Assembly: GCA_035650215.1 (NCBI GenBank)
Contig: DASRIC010000055.1
Location: 8,154 to 72,153 of the forward strand
Source: JACVRW01 sp035650215
Lineage (GTDB): Bacteria; Actinomycetota; Thermoleophilia; Solirubrobacterales; Thermoleophilaceae
Reading direction: 5' to 3'
DNA length: 64,000 nt
In this document: positions 25,881 through 34,732 of the stretch, piece by piece
Layout of the letters: the number at the start of each line of letters is the position of its first letter
Position numbering within the stretch: the first letter of the stretch is position 1
The notes under the pieces: model-generated
The model's database searches: none
Told to the model about the DNA's origin: nothing
Seen by the model: the letters and a program-made list of their open reading frames with translations, nothing else
Program-made: the position numbers and the translations under genes

Positions 25881-26786
25881 CTACCCGCCCGTCCGGTGCG
25901 CCACCGACACCGAGTAGGCCCGCGGCCGGAAGCGCAGGATCGGGTCGTCGGAGAGCTCGATCCCGTCGGTCACCCGGGTCGGGTCGAACACGAGGATGTC
26001 GCCGTCGCGCTCGCGGGTCGTGTCGGGAGCGGTGAGCTCGAGCCGGCCGACTTCCACCCGCTCGCGGTCGTCGGGCCAGGCGATGGTCGGGTCGTCCGGA
26101 TCGTCGCCGTCGCCGGCGATCACGACGAGCATCCGGAAGGCGGTCGAGGCGCGCGCCACCAGCTCCTTCTGGAGGTAGTCGGCGCCGAGCTCGCGCGCCC
26201 GCTCGTCGGTGACCGTGCGCTCGCCCTCCTCGGGCTCGAAGCGGTAGCGGACGGCGCGGCGCCCGCCCGCCCCGCCCTCCCAGTGGAAGGCGTGGATCGA
26301 GTTGTAGGCCACCGTGGCGTAGCTCTCGGGCGGCTCGGCGCCGAGCGCCGCCTGGATCGCCGGCAGCGCCCCGGGGTGCGCCTGGATGAAGGCGCCGACC
26401 TTCGCGAGGTCCGGCCGGCCGGTCTCCGGATCGGGCTTGCGCGCCCGCGTGAACTCGAGGAACTCCTCGGGGGTGCGGACGAAGAACTGCGGCAGGCTGA
26501 GCGCCACCACGTCGGTCCTCGACCCGTCCGGCAGATAGAACTTGACCGCCAGGCCGCGGCCCTCGCGGGCGTAGTCCGGCACGCCTGGGTTGCCGCCGCC
26601 GTTGGACAAGCGCGCGGTGACCCGCACCGGCTCCGTGCCCATGTGCGCGGCGCGGGTGAGGCCCGCGTCCGACGGCGTGAAGGTGCCCGCCATCAGCGTT
26701 CCCTTCGCATGGGCGGCGCGCCGGCCCGGGTGGCGGCCCGCGACCGCGTAGATCGCCTCCACCACCTGCTCGGCGAACTCGTCCAT
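25881..26786 (-). CDS. Catalase-related peroxidase (small, SrpA-like)
   Basis: 301 residues, much shorter than true catalases (about 480). It keeps the heme pocket: distal His in RAAHAKGTLMAGTF, the SNGGGNPGVPDYAREGRGLAVKF block with the pocket asparagine region, and proximal Tyr in RFRPRAYSVS preceded by the usual Arg. Such minimal catalase-fold proteins mostly act as organic peroxide-dependent peroxidases with weak catalase activity. No signal peptide. Convergent with glycerate kinase with no intergenic gap. Confidence 0.87.
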   Translation of the reverse strand: MDEFAEQVVEAIYAVAGRHPGRRAAHAKGTLMAGTFTPSDAGLTRAAHMGTEPVRVTARLSNGGGNPGVPDYAREGRGLAVKFYLPDGSRTDVVALSLPQFFVRTPEEFLEFTRARKPDPETGRPDLAKVGAFIQAHPGALPAIQAALGAEPPESYATVAYNSIHAFHWEGGAGGRRAVRYRFEPEEGERTVTDERARELGADYLQKELVARASTAFRMLVVIAGDGDDPDDPTIAWPDDRERVEVGRLELTAPDTTRERDGDILVFDPTRVTDGIELSDDPILRFRPRAYSVSVAHRTGG

Positions 26787-26809
26787 GGGCGGACCCTATC
26801 CCTGACCGC

Positions 26810-27673
26810 CTAGAGCGCGAGCATCGCCGCCGCGACCTCTTCGGCGGCCGCATCGGGGATCGCTCTCGCGGCCCCATCGAGCACGAGCAGCCGCGCACCG
26901 GGGATCTCGCGCGCGAGCGCTTCGCCGTTGCCGACCGGGAAGAACGGATCGCGGCGACCGTGCACCACCAGCGCCGGGATCGCGAGCTCGGACAGGCGCT
27001 CGCGCCAGCGCGGCTTGCAGTCGAGCTTGGAGAACGCCATGCCCAGCTGATTGGCCAGGTGGGCCGCGGGCTCCGCGCCCGGCGTGCGGTCCCAGATGCT
27101 TTCGGCGGTCGCGCGGGCGGCGGCGGGGTCGTCGCCGAGGATCTCGGCCCCACCGGCTGCGAACTCGGCTACCGCGGCGCGGTCGGACCAGTCGGGCATC
27201 GAGCGCGAGAACAGCCGCTTCATCGCCGCCGGGTCATGGTCAGGCAGGTCCTTGTCGACTCGACCCGGTGCGACGGGCCGCGTCCCGGCGAGCGTGAGCG
27301 CCGAGAACGCGTCCGGGTGGTCGAGCGCGGCGACCTGGGCGACCATCCCGCCGACGCCGATGCCCGCCAGGTGCGCCGGCCGGTCGTCGAGTTCGCGGGC
27401 GAGCCCAGCAGCGTCGGCGGCAAGATCGCGCAGCGTGTACGCGGGGGCCTCGGGATCGACGGTGGTCGACGCGCCGGAGTCGCGTAGGTCGTACCGCACG
27501 ACATGCCGCCCGCCGCGCGCGAGCGCCTCGCAGAGCGGGCCGGGCCAGGAGAACATGGTCGTGCCGCCCGCGAGCAGCACCAGCGGCGCGGTCTCGTCGC
27601 CGAAGTGCTCGACCCCGAGCGTGACGCCGTTCGCGTCGACCGTCGTGCGGAATGAATGGACCGTCGGATGCAT
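26810..27673 (-). CDS. Alpha/beta hydrolase fold protein lacking the catalytic Ser and His
   Basis: 287 residues. The fold is clear: LLAGGTTMFSWPG, YDLRDSGAS, a nucleophile elbow, LVVHGRRDPFFPV with the acid. However the elbow reads AGIGVGGMVAQ, with Gly (GGC) where Ser (AGC in relatives) is needed, and the last motif reads LDGAARAIPDA where relatives have GMGHDLP-like, so the His is also gone. The gene has no stop or frameshift. It is most likely a pseudoenzyme or uses a different chemistry. Lies 24 bases upstream (minus strand) of the peroxidase gene, with which it may be cotranscribed. Confidence 0.82.
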   Translation of the reverse strand: MHPTVHSFRTTVDANGVTLGVEHFGDETAPLVLLAGGTTMFSWPGPLCEALARGGRHVVRYDLRDSGASTTVDPEAPAYTLRDLAADAAGLARELDDRPAHLAGIGVGGMVAQVAALDHPDAFSALTLAGTRPVAPGRVDKDLPDHDPAAMKRLFSRSMPDWSDRAAVAEFAAGGAEILGDDPAAARATAESIWDRTPGAEPAAHLANQLGMAFSKLDCKPRWRERLSELAIPALVVHGRRDPFFPVGNGEALAREIPGARLLVLDGAARAIPDAAAEEVAAAMLAL

Positions 27674-27715
27674 CGTGAGTCTCCAGGGCAGCGTAAGGAT
27701 GCCGCCGGAAAGCGA

Positions 27716-27778
27716 CGGGCGCTCCCGGCGGGGAGCGCCCGTGCTGCCTCACCCGTGCGACGGCCGCGAGGCCGTCGC
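27716..27778 (-). terminator. Two tandem stem-loops downstream of gpgP
   Basis: First stem (27757-27778): GCGACGGCC with GCGA tetraloop and perfect 9-bp pairing. Second stem (27716-27741): CGGGCGCTCCC, loop GGCG, perfect 11-bp pairing. They occupy the gap between the end of the gpgS-gpgP unit (27810) and the start of the next minus-strand gene (27673). No U-run; typical of GC-rich actinobacterial terminators. Confidence 0.65.
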
Positions 27779-27809
27779 GAGTGGAGATGATTGTAATGTC
27801 TGCAACGAG

Positions 27810-28595
27810 TCAGCGCGACTCTGCCAGCGCGCGTACGACGGCCTCGTAGAAGCCCTCGCTCATCGGCGCCTCGGTGCGCTCGACGTTCACCCGGGCACCG
27901 CCTTCGCCGACCGTCGCGTTGGCCACGAGGAAGCCGCGCCCGACCACCTCCGCCACGTCGAGGTCCTCCGGCGAGTCGCCCACGCAGATGCATTCCTCGG
28001 GCGCGTACCCGCGCGCACGCATGTGCGCCGCCACAGCCGCCGCCTTCGAGCACACGGCCGGGATCAGGTGGAAGGCCGAGCGCTCGCTGCCCACCGGGCC
28101 GTTGTCCACCAGCCGCAGACCGCCGTGCCCCTCCGCATCGAGCAGCGCGTTCGCCTCGGCGGCGTCGAGCCTTCCCCTGAAGAGGTGGGACACCTCGCGG
28201 CCGAGGTGCCATGGCGCGTGCGGCTCGAGGCCCGCCGGCGGTCCCCCGTAGCGCTCGAGCAGCAGGTCGGGGGCGCCCGAGTCCGCGATCTGGCGGTGCA
28301 CGGAGAGCCCGTCGCGCGGCTGGAGTTCGCCGGTCAGGAACGTGAGCTCCCCGTCGATCACGAGGCCCGCTCCCAGCTCGAAGGCGTACGAGCTCTGGCC
28401 GATCAGCCGGGCATCCTCCATCACCTGGGCGCGCCGCCGGCCCGAGACAATCACCACCTCCGCCCCGGCGCGGTGGCAGGCCTCGAGCGCCCGGGCTGCC
28501 AGCAGCGTGAAGTCCCCCTCGGCGGTCCGGAAGAGGGACGCGCCCCGCCCGAGCATCGTGTCGTCGAGGTCGGTGTAAACGCAGCGGACGGCCAC
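27810..28595 (-). CDS. HAD-IIB phosphatase, probable glucosyl-3-phosphoglycerate phosphatase
   Basis: 261 residues. Motif I YTDLDDTMLG, motif II VIVSGRRR, a cap domain, lysine in SKAAAVAAHM and the acidic motif CVGDSPEDLDVAE define a Cof/mannosyl-3-phosphoglycerate phosphatase-type HAD enzyme. GTG 28595 follows the stop of the glucosyl-3-phosphoglycerate synthase by two bases, so it very likely dephosphorylates that product to glucosylglycerate. Known actinobacterial GpgP enzymes are often of another fold; the MpgP-like fold here is inferred from motifs. Confidence 0.8.
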   Translation of the reverse strand: MAVRCVYTDLDDTMLGRGASLFRTAEGDFTLLAARALEACHRAGAEVVIVSGRRRAQVMEDARLIGQSSYAFELGAGLVIDGELTFLTGELQPRDGLSVHRQIADSGAPDLLLERYGGPPAGLEPHAPWHLGREVSHLFRGRLDAAEANALLDAEGHGGLRLVDNGPVGSERSAFHLIPAVCSKAAAVAAHMRARGYAPEECICVGDSPEDLDVAEVVGRGFLVANATVGEGGARVNVERTEAPMSEGFYEAVVRALAESR

Positions 28596-28597
28596 GG

Positions 28598-29461
28598 TCA
28601 GGCGGCGCCGCGCGCGGGCTGCGCGGCCATCGGCGGCCGCTGGACCACTCGGACGCCGGACGTACGCCCCGTCAGCCTTCCCTCGGCTTGCAGCCGCGCC
28701 ATCACGGACTGGAGCACCGTCGCGGCCATCGGCGTGAGCTCCGACAGCTCGCGGTGACGGTTCTGCCGAGTGCCGAGGTCCACCTCCGCCATCCCCTGGA
28801 GCCCCACCCGAGTCCAGACGTCGATCAGCATGCCGATCTCGACGCCGTAGTCGCAGTCGAATGGCAGCTGGAACAGGAGCTCGCGGTCGGCGGCGATCTC
28901 CCCGGCCAGCGGCTGGGCGAACACGGCGAGCTCGGGGTAGAAGGAGTTCAGCAGCGGCCGAGCGGTGAGCTCCGTCACGCGGCCTCCGCCCTCTGGTAGC
29001 ACGCGCTCGCCGAGGCGAAAGGGCCGACGATAGGAGCCCTTCGCGAACTGGACACCGGGGACTTCGAGGAGCGGCCCGACTAGACCCGTCACGAAGTGCT
29101 CGCCGAAGTCCTCCGAGTCGGCATCCACGAAGCAGACGACGTCCCCGTGCAGCACACCGAGCGCGCGCCACAGCGCGTCGCCCTTGCCGAGCAGCGCTCC
29201 CGTCTCCGGCATCAGCGCGCCCGCGCGGTGCACCTCCGCGCCGGCTCGCGCGGCCAGCTCGCGGGTGGCGTCGGCCGAGCCGCTGTCCACGACCGCCACC
29301 TGATCCACGAGCCCGTCGTCGCGAAGCGCCACGAGCGGGGCCAGCGTGCGCTCGATGGAGGGCGCCTCGTCGAGGGTCGGCACGCACACGGAGACCGTGC
29401 GCGCGCGGCGCTCGAGCACGGCGCGGCCGAAGTGCCGGTGGTCGAAGGACCTGCTGCCCAC
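28598..29461 (-). CDS. gpgS: Glucosyl-3-phosphoglycerate synthase
   Basis: 287 residues, GT-A fold glycosyltransferase of family GT81. VSVCVPTLDEAPSIERTL is the nucleotide-sugar binding start, GKGDALWRAL and the metal motif VDADS (112-116) follow, then the acceptor region FAKGSYRRPF, TELTARPLLNSFYPEL. It transfers glucose from a nucleotide sugar to 3-phosphoglycerate, first step toward glucosylglycerate (compatible solute) or methylglucose lipopolysaccharides. GTG start at 29461, 21 bases from the divergent helicase gene. Confidence 0.88.
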   Translation of the reverse strand: MGSRSFDHRHFGRAVLERRARTVSVCVPTLDEAPSIERTLAPLVALRDDGLVDQVAVVDSGSADATRELAARAGAEVHRAGALMPETGALLGKGDALWRALGVLHGDVVCFVDADSEDFGEHFVTGLVGPLLEVPGVQFAKGSYRRPFRLGERVLPEGGGRVTELTARPLLNSFYPELAVFAQPLAGEIAADRELLFQLPFDCDYGVEIGMLIDVWTRVGLQGMAEVDLGTRQNRHRELSELTPMAATVLQSVMARLQAEGRLTGRTSGVRVVQRPPMAAQPARGAA

Positions 29462-29482
29462 CGCGACCTACTATGGCACCCG

Positions 29483-31753
29483 GTGAGCCGCGTCGCGCCC
29501 TCTTACCCGTGGGACCCCGTGCTGGACGCGGGCCGCGACGAGGAGCTCGTGGCGAGCTCGCGCGAGCGCGAGCAGGCCGAGGTAGCCGAGCCTATCCCCG
29601 GCGATCTCCACCCGGCGCTGCTGGACGGGCTCCGAGCTGCGGGAATCGGCACGCTCTGGGCCCACCAGGGGGACGCCCTGGAGGCGGCTCGCTCGGGGCA
29701 CGCGATCGTGACCACTGGCACAGCGAGCGGCAAGTCGCTCGCCTTCAACCTTCCCGTGCTCGACACGCTCGCGGGCGACCCGGCCGCGCGGGCCTTCTAC
29801 CTCTACCCGACCAAGGCGCTCGCCCAGGACCAGGCGCGGGGGCTCGCGCGGATCGCCGGGCGCTGGCTGCGCCACGCGATCTATGACGGCGACACCCCGC
29901 GCGAGGAGCGCCGGGCGATCCGCGGGCGCTCCAACCTGATCCTCACCAATCCGGACATGCTGCACGTCGGGGTGCTGCCCAACCACGGCTCGTGGGGGGA
30001 CCTGCTGGCAAACCTGGCCTGGGTCGTGGTCGACGAGGCTCACGTGTACCGCGGTGTGTTCGGCTCGCACGTGGCGAACGTGCTTCGGCGCCTGCGCCGG
30101 CTCGCCCGCGCCTACGGCTCCGAGCCGCGCTTCCTGCTCACGAGCGCCACGATCGCCAACCCGCGCGAGCTTGCCGAGCGCCTGACCGGAGTCGAGGTGG
30201 CGCTCGTTGACCGCGACGGTGCGCCGCGCGCCGAGCGCAACATAGCGATGTGGAACCCGCCGCTCGTCGACGAACGGCTCGGCCGCCGCGCGTCCGCGCT
30301 CTCCGAGGCCGCCAACCTGCTCGCCGCGCTCGTGGAGCGCGAGGTGCGCACGATCTGCTTCCTCAAGTCGCGCCGCGGCGTCGAGCTGATCCAGCGCTTC
30401 GCCAGGGAGCGGCTCGAGAGCGGCGGACGGGCGGACCTCGCCGAGCGGATCGCGCCCTACCGGGCCGGCTACACACCGATGCAGCGGCGCGAGATCGAGC
30501 GCCGCCTTGCGGAGGGGGAGCTGCTCGCCGTGGTGGCCACCGACGCGCTCGAGCTCGGCATCGACGTGGGCGAGCTCGACGCTGCCGTGTGCGTCACCTT
30601 CCCGGGCACGGTGGCGAGCCTGCGCCAGATGTGGGGCCGCGCGGGACGGCGCCGGCCCGGGCTGGCGATGTACGTGGCCGGCGAGGACGCGCTCGACCAG
30701 TTCTTCTGCCGCCACCCGGCCGAGTTCCTCGAGCGGCCGGTGGAGCGGGCGATCCTCGACCACGAGTCCGAGGAGATCCACCTGGCCCACCTGGAGGCGG
30801 CCGCCTACGAGCTGCCGCTCACGCCCGAGGACGATGAGACCTTCGGCCCGCGCTGGGAGGAGCACGCCGCGCGGCTCGTGAAGCTGGGACGCCTGCGAGA
30901 GCGGGGTGGCCGCTACCTGCCTCGCGGGCAGGGCTTCCCGGCCGCGCGCATCGCGCTGCGTTCGGCATCTCCCGATTCGGTGTCGATCGTCGAGGCCGAG
31001 GGCGGCGAGGTGATCGGCAACGTCGAGACCGCGCGTGCGCACTCGGCGGTCCACCCTGGCGCGGTATATCTGCACATGGGCGCGGCCTACGAGGTCGAGG
31101 ACCTCGACCTGCGCCAGCGCCGGGCGCTGGTGCGGCGCTTCCAGGGCAACTGGTACACCCAGCCGAAGAAGGAGTCCGAGACCTTCATCGAGCAGGTTCG
31201 CGACCGGCGCGAGACGGGCGGCGTCGAGTTGTCCTTCGGCGTCGTCTCGGTGATCGAGCAGGTGGTGGCCTACCAGAAGAAGCAGGTGAGCGACAACTCG
31301 GTGCTCGACCTGCTGGCGCTCGACATGCCCGAGCAGCAGTTCGTGACCCAGGCGCTCTGGTACGAGCTGCCCGAGCCGTTCCTCGCGGACGACTTTCCAC
31401 TCGACGTGCTGCAGGGCTCGCTGCACGCCGCCGAACACGGCCAGATCGCGGTGCTGCCGCTGATCGCGATGTGCGACCGCTGGGACATCGGCGGGCTCTC
31501 CACCGCTTTCCACCACCAGACCGGTCGGCCCACGATCTTCATCTACGACGGCCATCCCGGCGGGGTGGGCATCACGCGGGCGGGCTTCGAGCGGTTCGAG
31601 GCGCTGGTGGCCGACGCCCTGAGGCTGATCTCCGAGTGCCCGTGCCAGGCCGGCTGCCCGTCCTGCGTGCAGTCACCCAAGTGCGGCAATCTCAACGAGC
31701 CGCTCAACAAGCGCGGCGCCGTCGAGCTGCTCACGCGCATGCATGTGTCCTAG
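29483..31753 (+). CDS. DEAD/DEAH-box helicase with C-terminal zinc module, MrfA/YprA-like
   Basis: 756 residues. Superfamily 2 helicase with motif I TGTASGKSLAF, YPTKALAQDQ, motif II DEAH, motif III TSATIANP, and in the second domain TDALELGIDVG and QMWGRAGRRRPG. The C-terminal DUF1998-type domain has four cysteines in CPCQAGCPSCVQSPKCGN, a metal site. B. subtilis MrfA of this family acts in mitomycin C repair. Full length for the family. GTG 29483 is chosen; an ATG at 29473 is in another frame. Confidence 0.9.
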   Translation: MSRVAPSYPWDPVLDAGRDEELVASSREREQAEVAEPIPGDLHPALLDGLRAAGIGTLWAHQGDALEAARSGHAIVTTGTASGKSLAFNLPVLDTLAGDPAARAFYLYPTKALAQDQARGLARIAGRWLRHAIYDGDTPREERRAIRGRSNLILTNPDMLHVGVLPNHGSWGDLLANLAWVVVDEAHVYRGVFGSHVANVLRRLRRLARAYGSEPRFLLTSATIANPRELAERLTGVEVALVDRDGAPRAERNIAMWNPPLVDERLGRRASALSEAANLLAALVEREVRTICFLKSRRGVELIQRFARERLESGGRADLAERIAPYRAGYTPMQRREIERRLAEGELLAVVATDALELGIDVGELDAAVCVTFPGTVASLRQMWGRAGRRRPGLAMYVAGEDALDQFFCRHPAEFLERPVERAILDHESEEIHLAHLEAAAYELPLTPEDDETFGPRWEEHAARLVKLGRLRERGGRYLPRGQGFPAARIALRSASPDSVSIVEAEGGEVIGNVETARAHSAVHPGAVYLHMGAAYEVEDLDLRQRRALVRRFQGNWYTQPKKESETFIEQVRDRRETGGVELSFGVVSVIEQVVAYQKKQVSDNSVLDLLALDMPEQQFVTQALWYELPEPFLADDFPLDVLQGSLHAAEHGQIAVLPLIAMCDRWDIGGLSTAFHHQTGRPTIFIYDGHPGGVGITRAGFERFEALVADALRLISECPCQAGCPSCVQSPKCGNLNEPLNKRGAVELLTRMHVS

Positions 31754-31831
31754 CCGCCCGCAACTTTCGTTGCGTGAAAGAGGAATTCCGACGCGATCCT
31801 CGGGCCGCATCCACACTGCGAGGCGATTCCC

Positions 31832-32584
31832 GTGGCTCGCCTCCCCCGGACCCTCCTTGTCGGCTGCCTGCTTCTCTCGAGCGCCTCGAGCGCCGCGCCG
31901 GCGGCCGCTCAGACGAGCAACGGCGGCGTGCGGGCGGTCGAGCAGCCGCTCCTCGGCACAGTCCGCTCCGGCTCCAGCGGCGCGGCCGCGGGCGGCGAGA
32001 GCGGCGGCGCGGCGGTGGGCGAGCGCGCGCCCGTGCGGGCGCGCCGTGAGAGGCGCCGCAGGGCAGGGCGCGCCCCGCTCGGGCCCTCCGGCGGCACCAG
32101 GCCGACGCCTCCGGCCACGACCCCCGTGCCCACCCCCGGACCGGAGTCCGACGAGACCGGGCACCGCTTCCCTGTCGGCGGCGCCTTCGACCTCGGCGGC
32201 GAGGGCTCCCGCTTCGGCGCCGGCCGCCCTGGGCACACGCATCAGGGCCAGGACATCGCGGCCGCCGAGGGCGCTCCGGTGCTGGCGCCCTGGGCCGGCG
32301 TTGTCGAGCACGTGCGCTACCAGCGCCGGGGCGCCGGCTGGTACATCGTCCTCGACGGCGACGACGAGGATCGCGACTACGTGTTCATGCACCTGCGGCG
32401 CGGCTCGATTCTCGTGACCCCGGGCCGGCACGTGAGCGCCGGCGAGCAGCTCGCGCAGGTGGGCAACACGGGAGCCTCCTCCGGCCCGCACCTCCACTTC
32501 GAGATCTGGGTCGGCGGCTGGTACGAGAAGGGCGGCGCGCCGATCGACCCGCTACCGCTCCTCGGCGAGTGGGTCGCGCGGTAG
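31832..32584 (+). CDS. Secreted M23 family peptidoglycan endopeptidase
   Basis: 250 residues. Signal peptide (RTLLVGCLLLSSASSAAPAAAQ), a long low-complexity Gly/Arg/Pro/Thr linker (residues about 30-110), then the LytM/M23 domain: GRPGHTHQGQDI provides the HxxxD zinc ligands, and GPHLHFEIW the HxH. All zinc ligands are present, so it should be an active cell-wall hydrolase. GTG start at 31832. Confidence 0.88.
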   Translation: MARLPRTLLVGCLLLSSASSAAPAAAQTSNGGVRAVEQPLLGTVRSGSSGAAAGGESGGAAVGERAPVRARRERRRRAGRAPLGPSGGTRPTPPATTPVPTPGPESDETGHRFPVGGAFDLGGEGSRFGAGRPGHTHQGQDIAAAEGAPVLAPWAGVVEHVRYQRRGAGWYIVLDGDDEDRDYVFMHLRRGSILVTPGRHVSAGEQLAQVGNTGASSGPHLHFEIWVGGWYEKGGAPIDPLPLLGEWVAR

Positions 32585-32588
32585 CGCG

Positions 32589-34118
32589 CTAGTGGATCGC
32601 GAGCGAGATGCGGCCGCGCAGGCCGTCGGTGCTCGACTGCACCGAGCCGGTGAGGTCCTCGAGCGGGCCGGTGAAGAGCCGCGCCCCGAAGGCCTCGACG
32701 CCGCCGAGCCCGAGGGCCGGACCGAGCTGCTCGAGCAGGGCGCCCGCGAGCGCCTGCGCGTCGGCGCGCATGGTCACGGCGCCCTGGGCGTCCGGGACGC
32801 TCGCGGGCTGCTCCGCCACGAGCTGGCCGGCGCGAGCCGCATCGTTGGCGAGCACGAACGAGCCGTCGATCACCCCGAACACCACGGCGTCCCCGTCCGC
32901 CTGGGCTAGGGCGTAGAAGTCGTTGCCGCCACTGGGCCGTTTCAGCGCGACGGTGCCGAAGCCCGCCCCCTCAGCGAACGACGGCAGCACGTCGGCGAGC
33001 TTCGAGAGCGTCTCCTCGAAGGCCGCGGGGTCGCGCAGCTTCGAGCGCACGCCCAGCTGCCCGTCGACGGCCACCGTGGCCGAGAGGTCGCCGCTGAACT
33101 GGCCGAACAGGTCATCGTCGACCGACACCCCGAGCTGGTCCTCGAGGGTCTTCTTGGCCTGCTCGTACTCGCCGAACCCGCCCGGGTCGACGGCCTGCGC
33201 GGCCGCCTCGCCGAAGCTCACGACCTGCGCCAGGTCGCGGATGCCGAAGCCGATCTCCCCGTCCCGCTCGATCACGCCCGGTGACTCGTCCCCGGCTGCG
33301 ATCGGCAGGTCCGCGTCGCTCAGGTCCTCGCCGTTCGTGCGCAGGTTGAACTGCATCTCGACGCCGTCGTCGGCGGCGCTGGCCGTCAGGCCGAGCGTCT
33401 CGAGCGCGCTCACCCACGGCACCTTGCGGGCGTCGCGGGTGTCCGGGTCCGAGGCGATGATCGCCCCGATGTCGGCGTACACGCGCGCCAGCGCGCTCCC
33501 AGGGAGCCCGTCGAGACCCTGCTCGAAGGTGTCTGCGTCGAGATGCTCGTCACCGCCGGCGCGCTCGAGCGCCGTGGTCAGGAGCCTCTCGGAGCCCGCG
33601 AAGATCACCATGTCGTCCTTGACCGCGAACAGGGTGCCGTCGTCCTCGTAGACGGTCGCGCCGGACTCCTCGCCCTGCTCGGTCGGCCCCGTCTTGTCGA
33701 TCAGGGCGTCGAGCGCATCCGTGTCCTTCACCTGAGTCGCGGCCACGAAGTCGTCGTCCTCGGTGTCGTCCGTGAAGGAGGCCACGTTCGTGGCGCCGAC
33801 CACGAACGGGTTGCCGAGCAGCGGCTTCACGTCCTTCTCGAAGTCCACGTTCTGCTCGCCGCCGGCGAGCTCCTCCTCGAGCGCCCCCTCGACCGAGTCC
33901 ACGCCGAGCGGGAACTTGCCGAGCAGGGAGTCGACCGCCTCGACCTGGTCGCCCTCGAGGTCGGTGTCGATCGCGACGGCAAACGGGGCCTTCTCCGGCA
34001 GGTAGGAGAGCGCCTCGTCGAGCGGCCCCGGTGCGTCGTCGTCGCCTCCGCCGCAGCCCGCGAGGGCGAGCGCGACGAGCGCTGCGCACAGGGCGAGGAT
34101 GCGGCGGGGGCGGCGCAC
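32589..34118 (-). CDS. DUF3352 lipoprotein
   Basis: 509 residues. Signal with lipobox LALAGC near residue 23, followed by an acidic stretch (GGGDDDAPGP). The rest matches the DUF3352 pattern seen in actinobacteria and cyanobacteria: repeated segments such as FAVAIDTDLEGDQVEAVDSLLGKF, NPFVVGATN, GTLFAVKDDMVIFAGS. Function unknown. Start at GTG 34118, 11 bases after the TetR stop on the same strand, so it may be the third gene of the unit starting at 36196. Confidence 0.82.
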   Translation of the reverse strand: MRRPRRILALCAALVALALAGCGGGDDDAPGPLDEALSYLPEKAPFAVAIDTDLEGDQVEAVDSLLGKFPLGVDSVEGALEEELAGGEQNVDFEKDVKPLLGNPFVVGATNVASFTDDTEDDDFVAATQVKDTDALDALIDKTGPTEQGEESGATVYEDDGTLFAVKDDMVIFAGSERLLTTALERAGGDEHLDADTFEQGLDGLPGSALARVYADIGAIIASDPDTRDARKVPWVSALETLGLTASAADDGVEMQFNLRTNGEDLSDADLPIAAGDESPGVIERDGEIGFGIRDLAQVVSFGEAAAQAVDPGGFGEYEQAKKTLEDQLGVSVDDDLFGQFSGDLSATVAVDGQLGVRSKLRDPAAFEETLSKLADVLPSFAEGAGFGTVALKRPSGGNDFYALAQADGDAVVFGVIDGSFVLANDAARAGQLVAEQPASVPDAQGAVTMRADAQALAGALLEQLGPALGLGGVEAFGARLFTGPLEDLTGSVQSSTDGLRGRISLAIH

Positions 34119-34129
34119 GGCGGCGGTCG

Positions 34130-34726
34130 TCAGCGGGCGCGCACGCCGTCCAGGGTGAACTCGAGCTGGCGGCGCCAGTCGTAGCGCATCACGCCCAGGC
34201 GGTCGGCGGCCATCATGCTCCCGAGCCCGCACATCATCGTGCGGATGTCGTCGACGGTGAAGTCCTCGCGGATCTCGCCGGCCTCCTTCGCGCGCCGCAG
34301 CACCTCCGACCACGCCTCCTGGATGGCGTGGATGCCGGACTGCGCCTGGGCCACCGACTCCGGGGTGGTGGCGAACACCATGCTCTGGTGCACGGCGTCG
34401 CTCGCCATCACGTTGGCCTGGTCGAGCACGGCGCCCCTGAAGGTCTCCCAGGGGTCGCCGCCCTGCTCGAGCCGTGCTCGCACGATCGCCGCGAAGTCGC
34501 TCAGCTTGACGCGCACGAGCTCACCGACCAGCAGATCCTTCGTCGCGAAGTGCCGGTAGAGCGTGCCCACGCCAACGCCGGCGCGCCGCGCGACGTCGTC
34601 CATCTGGGTGTCCGCGCCGTCCTCCGCGAACGCCTCGCGCGCGGCCTGGATGATGCGCTCACGGTTGCGGCGCGCGTCCGCGCGCATGCGCGGGGCGCTG
34701 TCGGCAAGGGCCTCGGGCGTCGCCAT
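34130..34726 (-). CDS. TetR family regulator
   Basis: 198 residues. HTH: RERIIQAAREAFAEDGADTQMDDVARRAGVGVGTLYRHFATKDLLVGEL. The ligand domain (about 80-198) resembles the common actinobacterial SbtR/TetR_C group. It begins 6 bases after the stop of the FAD monooxygenase on the same strand and is followed by the DUF3352 gene, suggesting one transcript. No obvious operator was seen in the short upstream gap. Confidence 0.87.
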   Translation of the reverse strand: MATPEALADSAPRMRADARRNRERIIQAAREAFAEDGADTQMDDVARRAGVGVGTLYRHFATKDLLVGELVRVKLSDFAAIVRARLEQGGDPWETFRGAVLDQANVMASDAVHQSMVFATTPESVAQAQSGIHAIQEAWSEVLRRAKEAGEIREDFTVDDIRTMMCGLGSMMAADRLGVMRYDWRRQLEFTLDGVRAR

Positions 34727-34732
34727 GAAAGC

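Noticed and set aside
29471..31555. Very long minus-strand frame opposite the helicase
   Set aside because: Low-complexity His/Leu/Arg shadow; all helicase motifs are on the plus strand.
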